From CAWINH01 sp963837425 (lineage in GTDB: Bacteria > Chloroflexota > Limnocylindria > QHBO01): a stretch of 39,431 nucleotides of DNA. The DNA is taken from contig CAWINH010000020.1 in assembly GCA_963837425.1 (NCBI GenBank), forward strand, positions 1 to 39,431, written 5' to 3'. Under the pieces are notes generated by a model. That model saw nothing but the letters and a program-made list of their open reading frames with translations, searched no databases and was not told where the DNA came from. Shown here piece by piece: positions 25,651-31,999 of the stretch (position 1 is its first letter; every line of letters begins with the position of its first letter). The translations under genes were made by a program, and so were the position numbers.

Positions 25651-26457
25651 TCAGTGTGCGGGGGTGACGACCTTGCCCTTTGGCCAGTAGAGCTCCTTCT
25701 TGACGTGGAACTCCGGGAACCCGCGCTCGATGAGGATGCCCTCGACGTTCAGGATCATCTCCGGGTTGCCACAGATGTAGACCACGGTCCGATCCGGATT
25801 CAGGCCCAGGTCGCGGCAGACGTCGGCGACGACGGCCTCCACCCTCCCGGTGCGGCCCGTCCAGCCCGCGTTGCGCGGATCGGACGGGCGCGAGATGCTG
25901 GGGATGTAGCGGACCGGGTAGGTGCCATCCTGCTCCCAGTCGGCGAGCAGCTCCCGGTAGCCGAGCTCGTCGACGTACGAGCAGCCGTGGAGGACGACGG
26001 TCCGGCGCGGATCGCCCGCGGCCAGCGTCTCGCGCATCATGGCGATGAAGGGCGCGATCCCGGTACCGGTCGAGACGTACAGGTGCGTGCGGGTGTCCTG
26101 CGGCTCGAGCATGAACTTGCCCTTGGGGCCGATCATCCGCATCGCGTGGCCGACGGGCAGGCGCCACAGCAGGGTGGTGAAGCGCCAGACGGGTACCAGC
26201 CGGACGTAGAATTCGTACCCATCGGTCCCGGCCGCACGAGGCGGCGATGCGACGGAGTAGGGGCGCTGGACGAGCTTGCCGTCCGCGTAGACCCCAATCG
26301 TCATGTACTGCCCGGGCTCGAACGGCACCGGGTCCCCGTCGTAGCGGACCCAGAAGGTGGCGAGGTCGCTCGTCTGATCGATGCGGCGCACGAGGCGCGC
26401 GTTGTACTGCTCGGCCTCGGCCGCGACGACGCGCTCGTCGGTCTCGTGGTGGGTCAC
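25651..26457 (-). CDS. Ferredoxin--NADP(+) reductase family protein
   Basis: A 268-aa FAD/NAD(P)-binding reductase. The FAD motif is KLVQRPYSVASPP (R-x-Y-[ST]) with GKFMLEP for the phosphate. The pyridine-nucleotide half begins YVSTGTGIAPFIAMMRETL and ends VVYICGNPEMILNVEGILIERGFPEFHVKKELYW, the bacterial Fpr-type C-terminus. The likely job is electron exchange between NADPH and ferredoxin or flavodoxin. GTG 26457 lies 6 nt after a minus-strand TAGACT box, a leaderless geometry. It is divergent from metG and lies 91 bp upstream of nfnA, in the same direction and possibly the same unit. Confidence 0.88.
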   Translation of the reverse strand: MTHHETDERVVAAEAEQYNARLVRRIDQTSDLATFWVRYDGDPVPFEPGQYMTIGVYADGKLVQRPYSVASPPRAAGTDGYEFYVRLVPVWRFTTLLWRLPVGHAMRMIGPKGKFMLEPQDTRTHLYVSTGTGIAPFIAMMRETLAAGDPRRTVVLHGCSYVDELGYRELLADWEQDGTYPVRYIPSISRPSDPRNAGWTGRTGRVEAVVADVCRDLGLNPDRTVVYICGNPEMILNVEGILIERGFPEFHVKKELYWPKGKVVTPAH

Positions 26458-26463
26458 CTCGCC

Positions 26464-26485
26464 AGTCTAGACGCGTCGCTACAAT
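26464..26485. promoter_or_regulatory. Divergent -10 boxes for fpr and metG, 10 bp apart
   Basis: On the minus strand TAGACT (plus 26464-26469) ends 6 nt before the fpr GTG. On the plus strand TACAAT (26480-26485) leads metG with a leader of about 33-39 nt. The boxes are only 10 bp apart, back to back, so each -35 region would overlap the other promoter. No good -35 hexamer exists for either. Confidence 0.5.
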
Positions 26486-26524
26486 CGCAGCCTGCCCAGG
26501 TCCACCCTCGTTTTCGAGTCCACC

Positions 26525-28102
26525 ATGAACGATCGCTACTACCTGACCACCGCGATCTTCTACCCGAGCGCGGCCGCACCGCTCCATTCGCTCTTCGAAG
26601 CGATCGGGGCGGACGTGATCGCTCGGTATCATCGCCTGCTCGGCCAGGAGACGTTCTTTCAGACCGGCGTCGACGAGCATTCGGCGCAGGTCGAGCGGGT
26701 GGCGACCGAGCGCGGCGTCGAGCCACGCGACCTCGTCGACGAGTGGGCCGAGGTGTGGCGCTCGGCCTTCGACCGCTTCGCCATCAGCTACGACCGGTTC
26801 ATCCGCACCACGGACCCGGATCACGTCCGCGCCTCGATCGAGATGGTGACCCGGGCGCAGGCCGCCGGCGACATCTACAAGGGGACCTACTCGGGGTGGT
26901 ACTGCACCGGCGACAACGAGTTCAAGACCGAGACCCAGATCATCGACGGCCGATGCCCTGACCATCCGACGCTCGACCTCCAGTGGCTCGAGGAGGAGAA
27001 CTACTTCTTCGCCCTCAGCCGCTACCAGGAGGCGCTCGAGGCGCTGTACCGCGAGAACCCGGAGTTCTGCGAGCCGGAGCACTTCCGCAACGAGGTGCTC
27101 GGCTGGCTCCGTGACGGACTCCAGGACTTCTCCGTCAGCCGCGCCGGCACGAGCTGGGGGATCCCGTTCCCCGGCGACCCCGCACACCGGATCTACGTCT
27201 GGTTCGACGCGCTCACGAACTACGTGACCGGCGCCGGCTTCCCGGACGACGCCGACCGCTTCGCGCGCTTCTGGCCGGCCGATCTCCACGTCATCGGCAA
27301 GAACATCACCCGCTTCCACTGCCTCTACTGGCCGGCGATGCTGATGAGCGCCGGCCTGCCGCTGCCGCGCCAGGTCTTCGCCCACGGCTTCATGCTGCTG
27401 CGGGGCGAGAAGATGTCGAAGACGCGGGGCAACGTCCTCGACCCGGACGTGGCGCTGGAGCTGTTCGGGGTCGACGGCGTTCGCTACCTCGTCCTCCGCG
27501 AGATCCCGTTCGATCGCGACGGCGACGTCACGCTCTCCGGCCTCGTCCGCCGCTTCAATGCGGACCTGGCCAACGACCTCGGCAACCTCGTGAACCGCAC
27601 GGTGAGCATGTCGGCCCGATACCTGGGCGGCGCGCTGCCGGCCCCGGCTGCAACGGCCGAGCAGGCGGACGATGAGCTCCGCGGGGCGGCCCTGCGTGCG
27701 GTGGCCACGTATCACGCGGCGATGGGCCGCTTCCATCTCGACGAGGCGCTCGCCGCGGTCATCGAGCTGACCCGCAGCGCGAACGGGTATGCCGAGTCGC
27801 AGGCTCCCTGGCAGCTGCACCGCGATGGCGACCACGATCGGCTGGGGCAGGTGCTGCGTGGCATGGCCGAGGCGTGCCGCATCCTTGGCCACCTGATGGC
27901 CCCCTTCACGCCCGCCGCAGCCGCTGAGCTGCTCCGCCAGGTCGGGGCCCCGGTCGCCCATGACGATCGGGGGGCCGGCGGCCCCGGGATGGCCGCGCTG
28001 CTCGAGTGGGGTGCCGGGCCCGTGCCGTGGGTGACTGCGGCGCCGGAGCCGATCTTCCCGCGCGTCGAGCTGCCCGACGCGACCGGGGAGCCCGACCGCT
28101 GA
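26525..28102 (+). CDS. metG: Methionyl-tRNA synthetase with unreadable HIGH motif
   Basis: A class I synthetase that would charge tRNA-Met; 525 aa, the short type without the C-terminal Trbp111 domain. MetRS identity is clear from VWFDALTNYVTG, GEKMSKTRGNVLDPDVAL (KMSKS loop, K296-T300), VDGVRYLVLREIPFDRDGDVTLSGLVRRFNADLANDLGNLVNRTV and the helical anticodon domain. Several catalytic-side features are odd. Where YxNxxPHIGH is expected, residues 13-22 read YPSAAAPLHS, so HIGH is replaced by PLHS at 19-22. The TGTDEHG block is TGVDEHS (47-53). The zinc knuckle has C127-T-G-D in place of C-x2-C, though C144-P-D-H147 is kept. The frame is unbroken. It is followed by tatD, as for housekeeping metG. 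Confidence 0.9.
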   Translation: MNDRYYLTTAIFYPSAAAPLHSLFEAIGADVIARYHRLLGQETFFQTGVDEHSAQVERVATERGVEPRDLVDEWAEVWRSAFDRFAISYDRFIRTTDPDHVRASIEMVTRAQAAGDIYKGTYSGWYCTGDNEFKTETQIIDGRCPDHPTLDLQWLEEENYFFALSRYQEALEALYRENPEFCEPEHFRNEVLGWLRDGLQDFSVSRAGTSWGIPFPGDPAHRIYVWFDALTNYVTGAGFPDDADRFARFWPADLHVIGKNITRFHCLYWPAMLMSAGLPLPRQVFAHGFMLLRGEKMSKTRGNVLDPDVALELFGVDGVRYLVLREIPFDRDGDVTLSGLVRRFNADLANDLGNLVNRTVSMSARYLGGALPAPAATAEQADDELRGAALRAVATYHAAMGRFHLDEALAAVIELTRSANGYAESQAPWQLHRDGDHDRLGQVLRGMAEACRILGHLMAPFTPAAAAELLRQVGAPVAHDDRGAGGPGMAALLEWGAGPVPWVTAAPEPIFPRVELPDATGEPDR

Positions 28103-28902
28103 GCAGGCGGCGAGCGCCCGAGCGGCTTCCGGGGCTCGTCGACTCGCACTGCCACCTCCAGGATCCGGCATTCGACGACGATCGCTCCGCGGTCCTGGCG
28201 CGGGCGCGCGAGGCGGGGATCGAGCGTCTGCTGGTTCCCGGTTACGACCTCGCCTCGTCCCGCGCCGCGCTGGGCCTCGCCGTCGCGCACCCCGACATCA
28301 TCGACGCGGCCGTCGGGGTCCATCCCCATCACGCGGCGGCCACGGGTGCGGCCGACTGGGCAGAGCTCGAGCTGCTCTCGCGCGACGAGCACGTCGTGGC
28401 GGTGGGGGAGATCGGGCTCGATTTCTTTCGCAATCTGTCGCCGCCCGAGGCACAGCGAGCCGCCTTCGAACGGCAGCTCGAGCTGGCAGCGGCCCGGCGG
28501 CTGCCGGTCCTCGTGCACGACCGGGACGCGCATGACGCGGTCCGCGGCGCGCTGCTCGCCTGGGGCGGCCTGCAGGGCGGAGTGGCCCGGGGGGTACTCC
28601 ATGCGTTCTCGGGCGATCGGCCGATGGCCGAAGAGCTGGCGGCGGCCGGGTTCCTGATCTCCTTTGCGCTGCCCCTCGCGTTTCGCTCAGCGGTGGGGCC
28701 GCGGTCGGCGGCCGCGACGCTGCCCGCAGGTCGGCTGCTGGTCGAGACCGATTCGCCGGCCCTGGCGCCGGCGGCCGGGGCCCGCAACGAGCCGACGACC
28801 GCCCTCCGCGTCGCCGCCGAGCTGGCTCGCATTCGCGGAGAGCCGATCGGCGAAGTGGTGCTCGCGGTGCGCGTCGCCTACCGTTCGCTGAGCGGGCGTT
28901 GA
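28099..28902 (+). CDS. tatD: TatD family metal-dependent hydrolase, probable CTG start
   Basis: A TIM-barrel metallohydrolase with deoxyribonuclease (3'-5' exonuclease) activity in characterised members. Metal ligands are visible: H17 and H19 (VDSHCHL), Glu in GEIGLDFF, His in VLVHDRDAHDAV, His in LHAFSGDRPMAEEL and Asp in LVETDSPALAP. From CTG 28099 the length is 267 aa, normal for TatD. No ATG, GTG or TTG lies between the metG stop and the first motif. In-frame GTGs at 28006 and 28024 would lie deep inside metG. CTG overlaps the metG stop as CTGA and has GGGGAG 8 nt upstream. Confidence 0.88.
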   Translation: MSRRRAPERLPGLVDSHCHLQDPAFDDDRSAVLARAREAGIERLLVPGYDLASSRAALGLAVAHPDIIDAAVGVHPHHAAATGAADWAELELLSRDEHVVAVGEIGLDFFRNLSPPEAQRAAFERQLELAAARRLPVLVHDRDAHDAVRGALLAWGGLQGGVARGVLHAFSGDRPMAEELAAAGFLISFALPLAFRSAVGPRSAAATLPAGRLLVETDSPALAPAAGARNEPTTALRVAAELARIRGEPIGEVVLAVRVAYRSLSGR

Positions 28903-28949
28903 GGCACGGTGTCGCTTCGCTCGGTAGAGTGGCGACGAGGAGGTGAACG

Positions 28950-29105
28950 ATGGCCGATGACCCTGAGCCCGGCGAGGTTGACGGCAAAGGCGCTGATCCG
29001 GCAACGACGCCGGCGCCCGGAACGCGATACGGCCTCGTTGCGGGGATCCTGGTGGGCCTCGTGCTGCTCGGCCTCATCGTCTGGGTGCTGATCCTTCGCG
29101 GGTGA
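28950..29105 (+). CDS. 51-aa single-pass membrane protein, unknown
   Basis: A short frame with a near-perfect ribosome site (GAGGAGGTGAACG then ATG). The first 28 residues are acidic and Pro/Ala/Gly-rich (MADDPEPGEVDGKG...). A single hydrophobic helix follows, YGLVAGILVGLVLLGLIVWVLI, and the protein ends LRG. The strong ribosome site and typical small-membrane-protein layout support a real gene. A TAGAGT box lies at 28925-28930. No family is recognised. It sits between tatD and groES. Confidence 0.65.
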   Translation: MADDPEPGEVDGKGADPATTPAPGTRYGLVAGILVGLVLLGLIVWVLILRG

Positions 29106-29391
29106 CCCGCGCGCTCCCCGCGCTTGACGCGCGTGGCGCGTTCGGACGCCACGGAGTCGGGGACGGGTGGCCCTCGGGAGCTCCCTCGCGGACGCTTACG
29201 GGCCGAGGTGCCGAGGCGGCCGCCATGGACGTCACTGAGCGACGATAACGGCGAAGGAGCGCCGTCGTGAGGTTCGCTGCTTCGCCGTTTGATCGCTGAG
29301 CGCCTGTGGGAGAGAAGTGGCGCGCCCATCTTCGCCGATAGCGCCGCTGGGTGACCGCGGACTGCTCGGCCGGCGGGCACAGGTGCCAGCC
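29106..29391. other. Non-coding gap with a long inverted repeat
   Basis: No supported gene lies in these 286 bp. They hold a dyad: CGATAACGGCGAAG (29244-29257) and CTTCGCCGTT-tg-ATCG (29281-29296) form 14 pairs with a 2-nt bulge around a 23-nt loop. CTTCGCCG recurs at about 29332. GC-rich inverted segments after the membrane-protein stop may be a terminator. Confidence 0.45.
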
Positions 29392-29421
29392 TTGACAGGA
29401 GCCCGAGCGGCAGGCTACAGT
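29392..29421 (+). promoter_or_regulatory. groESL promoter (TTGACA - 18 bp - TACAGT)
   Basis: TTGACA at 29392-29397 is the exact -35 consensus, and TACAGT at 29416-29421 follows after 18 bp. The CIRCE operator begins 2 bp downstream, overlapping the expected transcription start. This is a vegetative-sigma promoter under HrcA control. Confidence 0.8.
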
Positions 29422-29423
29422 CG

Positions 29424-29450
29424 TTAGCACTCTCAGTGGTTGAGTGCCAG
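29424..29450 (+). promoter_or_regulatory. CIRCE operator (HrcA binding site)
   Basis: TTAGCACTC (perfect left arm), 9-bp spacer, then GAGTGCCAG, which matches GAGTGCTAA at seven of nine positions. Length and spacing are exact for CIRCE. HrcA is expected to repress groES-groEL here; hrcA itself is outside the window. Confidence 0.9.
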
Positions 29451-29540
29451 CCGGCAATCGAGCGTTCGGTGCCGCGGCCTCCCGACTGGGGCCCCATTGC
29501 ATCAGGTTGACTGGCTCATCGAAGGAGGCACCACGCACCT

Positions 29541-29855
29541 ATGGCCAAGAAGGTCAGCGGAACTGCGACGCAGCTGAAGCCCCTGGGCGACCGCCTCGTC
29601 GTTCGACCCTCCGCCCGCGAGGAGATGACGAAGAGCGGGATCGTCCTACCGGACACGGCCAAGGAGCGGCCCCAGGAGGGCACGATCATGGCCGCCGGAC
29701 CGGGTCGCATCCTCGACGACGGATCGCGCGAGGCGATGGACGTCAAGGTCGGGCAGAAGATCCTGTTCCAGAAGTACGCCGGGACCGAGTTCAAGCTGGA
29801 TGAAGAGGAGCTTCTGATCCTCTCCCAGAAGGACGTCCTGGCTGTCATCGAGTAA
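29541..29855 (+). CDS. groES: Co-chaperonin GroES
   Basis: The heptameric lid of the GroEL folding chamber, 104 aa. It has LKPLGDRLVVRPSAREEMTKSGIVLPDTAKERPQEGTIMAAGPGRILDDG, with the mobile loop at the expected place and TEFKLDEEELLILSQKDVLAVIE at the end. The first nine residues (MAKKVSGTA) extend a little beyond the typical start. GAAGGAGG lies 12 nt before ATG 29541. Forms the CIRCE-controlled operon with groEL 46 bp downstream. Confidence 0.98.
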   Translation: MAKKVSGTATQLKPLGDRLVVRPSAREEMTKSGIVLPDTAKERPQEGTIMAAGPGRILDDGSREAMDVKVGQKILFQKYAGTEFKLDEEELLILSQKDVLAVIE

Positions 29856-29901
29856 CACCTGATCCGCCGCAGCGCGGGATTCAAGGAGGACGAGAAGAAT
29901 C

Positions 29902-31524
29902 GTGGCGAAGCAGCTCCAGTTCAGCGAGGAGGCGCGTCGGTCGCTTCAGCGGGGCGTGGACAAGATGGCCGAGGCCGTCAAGGTCACGCTGGGCCCGCGC
30001 GGCCGGTATGCGGTGCTCGACAAGAAGTTCGGCGCGCCGACCATGACCAACGACGGCGTCACCATCGCGCGCGACATCGAGCTCGAGGAGCCCTACGAGA
30101 ACATGGGCGCCCAGATGCTCGAGGAGGTCGCGACGAAGACGAACGACGTTGCCGGTGACGGCACCACGACCAGCATCGTGCTGGCCCAGGCCATCATCCG
30201 CGAGGGCCTGAAGAACGTCACCGCCGGCGCGAACCCGATGGGCCTGAAGAAGGGCATCGAGCGCGGCGTGGCGGCGCTGGTGGACGAGATCAAGCGCCTC
30301 ACCAAGCCGGTGCAGACCAAGGACGATATCGCCCACATTGCGGCCATCAGCGCTCGTGACACCGAGATCGGCCAGATGATCGCCGAGGTGATGGACAAGG
30401 TTGGCAAGGACGGCGTGGTCACCGTCGAAGAGGGCCAGGGGCTCAAGCTCGACATCGAGTACGTGGAGGGCATGCAGCTCGACCGCGGTTACCTGAGCGC
30501 CTACTTCGTGACCTCAGCGGACGGCGGCAAGCTCGAGGCCTCGCTCGAGAACCCCTACATCCTCGTCAGCGACAAGAAGATCAGCGCGGTGGCCGACATC
30601 CTGCCCACGCTCGAGAAGGTGGTCAGCACCGGCCGTCCGCTCCTGATCGTGGCGGAGGACGTCGAAGGGGAGGCCCTGCCGACTCTGGTCGTCAACAAGA
30701 TGCGCGGCACGATCAACGTGCTGGCAATCAAGGCTCCCGGCTTCGGAGATCGCCGCAAGGCCATGCTCGAGGACATCGCCACCCTGACCGGCGGGCGTGT
30801 CATCAGCGAGGAGGTCGGCCGCAAGCTGGACAGCGTGCAACTCGAGGATCTGGGTGAGGCGCGCCGCGTGACGGCCACCAAGGACACCACCACGATCGTG
30901 GAGGGCAAGGGTGACCACAACGCCATCGAGGCGCGCAAGTCGCAGATCAAGCTCCAGATCGAGGACACGACGAGCGACTTCGATCGCGAGAAGCTCCAGG
31001 AGCGCCTAGCCAAGCTCTCGGGTGGCGTGGCGGTCCTGAAGGTCGGTGCAGCCACGGAGGTCGAGCTCAAGGAGAAGAAGCACCGCATCGAGGATGCGCT
31101 CTCCGCCGCGCGTGCGGGCGTGGAGGAGGGGATGGTCGCCGGTGGCGGCTCGGTTCTCGTTCACGCCGTGCCGGCGCTCGATAAGGTCGAGGCGCTCGGT
31201 GATGAGGCGACCGGCGTGAACATCCTGCGTCGAGCGCTCGAGGAGCCGCTGCGCCAGATCGCGTACAACGCGGGACTGGAGGGCTCTGTCGTCGTCGAGG
31301 CGGTTCGCAAGATGAAGCCGGGTCACGGATACGACGCCCAGAAGGGCGAGTACACCGACATGTTCCTGGCCGGCATCATCGACCCGGCCAAGGTGACGCG
31401 CTCCGCGCTCGAGAACGCGGCCAGCGTCGCCGGGCTGCTGCTGACCACCGAGACGGTGATCACCGACATCCCCGAGAAGGAGAAGGCCGCTCCCGGCATG
31501 CCGCCGGGCGGCATGGACTACTAG
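29902..31524 (+). CDS. groEL: Chaperonin GroEL
   Basis: The ATP-driven chaperonin, 540 aa. It shows VKVTLGPRGRYAVLDKKFGAPTMTNDGVTIARDIELEEPYENMGAQML, the ATP site VAGDGTTTSIVLAQA (Asp87 equivalent), the apical substrate-binding domain (EGMQLDRGYLSAYFVT), IKAPGFGDRRKAMLEDIATLTGG and AAGGGSVLVHA-like VEEGMVAGGGSVLVHAVPAL. The C-terminus is PGMPPGGMDY, with only a single short GGM element. GTG 29902 is preceded by AAGGAGG. A strong terminator follows the stop. Confidence 0.98.
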   Translation: MAKQLQFSEEARRSLQRGVDKMAEAVKVTLGPRGRYAVLDKKFGAPTMTNDGVTIARDIELEEPYENMGAQMLEEVATKTNDVAGDGTTTSIVLAQAIIREGLKNVTAGANPMGLKKGIERGVAALVDEIKRLTKPVQTKDDIAHIAAISARDTEIGQMIAEVMDKVGKDGVVTVEEGQGLKLDIEYVEGMQLDRGYLSAYFVTSADGGKLEASLENPYILVSDKKISAVADILPTLEKVVSTGRPLLIVAEDVEGEALPTLVVNKMRGTINVLAIKAPGFGDRRKAMLEDIATLTGGRVISEEVGRKLDSVQLEDLGEARRVTATKDTTTIVEGKGDHNAIEARKSQIKLQIEDTTSDFDREKLQERLAKLSGGVAVLKVGAATEVELKEKKHRIEDALSAARAGVEEGMVAGGGSVLVHAVPALDKVEALGDEATGVNILRRALEEPLRQIAYNAGLEGSVVVEAVRKMKPGHGYDAQKGEYTDMFLAGIIDPAKVTRSALENAASVAGLLLTTETVITDIPEKEKAAPGMPPGGMDY

Positions 31525-31546
31525 TCCGAGCTTCCCCGGACCGATG

Positions 31547-31583
31547 CGAGGGTCCCGGCCTTGGCCGGGACCCTCGTCTGTTT
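31547..31583 (+). terminator. Rho-independent terminator after groEL
   Basis: CGAGGGTCCCGGCC (31547-31560) and GGCCGGGACCCTCG (31563-31576) form a perfect 14-bp stem around TT, followed by TCTGTTTGTC. It begins 22 bp after the groEL stop. It is the clearest terminator in the window. Confidence 0.88.
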
Positions 31584-31659
31584 GTCGATTCCAGCGACGC
31601 GCCGCACCCGCCGGTGCAACCGCAGCCGGTCTTCGTTCGCGACTGGGCGACGAGCAGGA

Positions 31660-31917
31660 CTAGGCGACGAGCAGCAGGCCGAGCACGAGCGTCAGGACGG
31701 CTGCTCCCAGGCATCCGCCGCGGGTCGTGCCCGCCTCCGACGCCGGCGCATCGTTCTCCTCGCCGCCCGCCGCGCTGATCGCGTCCCAGTGCGAATCGTC
31801 GGCGAGCGCCGCGTCAGCGCAGGCGGCGTGCGCCGCCATCGGCTCACGACCCGCGACCGAGTCTCCGGGCTGGATCGGCAGCCCGCAGAAGACGCACGGC
31901 GACGCATCGGCTGGCAT
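31660..31917 (-). CDS. Small Cys/His zinc-ribbon-like protein with C-terminal helix
   Basis: An 85-aa product with no family I can name. The N-terminus MPADASPCVFCGLPIQPGDSVAGREPMAAHAACADAAL has C-x2-C and H-x2-C spaced like a LIM or zinc-ribbon half. The C-terminus GGCLGAAVLTLVLGLLLVA is a single hydrophobic helix reaching the end, as in tail-anchored proteins. ATG 31917 is chosen over the upstream GTG, which would run into the uvrD promoter. It is divergent from uvrD and convergent with groEL. A 12-bp direct repeat, GGCGACGAGCAG, straddles its stop (31646-31657, 31663-31674). Confidence 0.6.
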   Translation of the reverse strand: MPADASPCVFCGLPIQPGDSVAGREPMAAHAACADAALADDSHWDAISAAGGEENDAPASEAGTTRGGCLGAAVLTLVLGLLLVA

Positions 31918-31986
31918 GACTGCATCATGCGCGCCGAGCTGCTGCAACGGCAAGGCCGTGGGTGCAAAGCGGCGGCGACCGCGGGC

Positions 31987-31992
31987 TACAAT
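31987..31992 (+). promoter_or_regulatory. Leaderless promoter for uvrD/pcrA (TACAAT + 7 nt)
   Basis: TACAAT is followed after 7 nt by the ATG at 32000, with no ribosome site. The -35 region is poorly conserved. The geometry matches the other leaderless starts. Confidence 0.55.
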
Positions 31993-31999
31993 CGGCCCG

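Noticed and set aside
26486..26524. T-box leader for metG
   Set aside because: The leader is only about 39 nt, too short for a T-box, and the conserved AGGGUGGNACCGCG-type sequence is absent.
25628..28171. 847-codon open frame on the minus strand opposite metG
   Set aside because: It covers genuine fpr and metG in other frames, contains Arg/Gly/Pro-rich sequence without any family motif, and is typical of antisense shadows in high-GC DNA.
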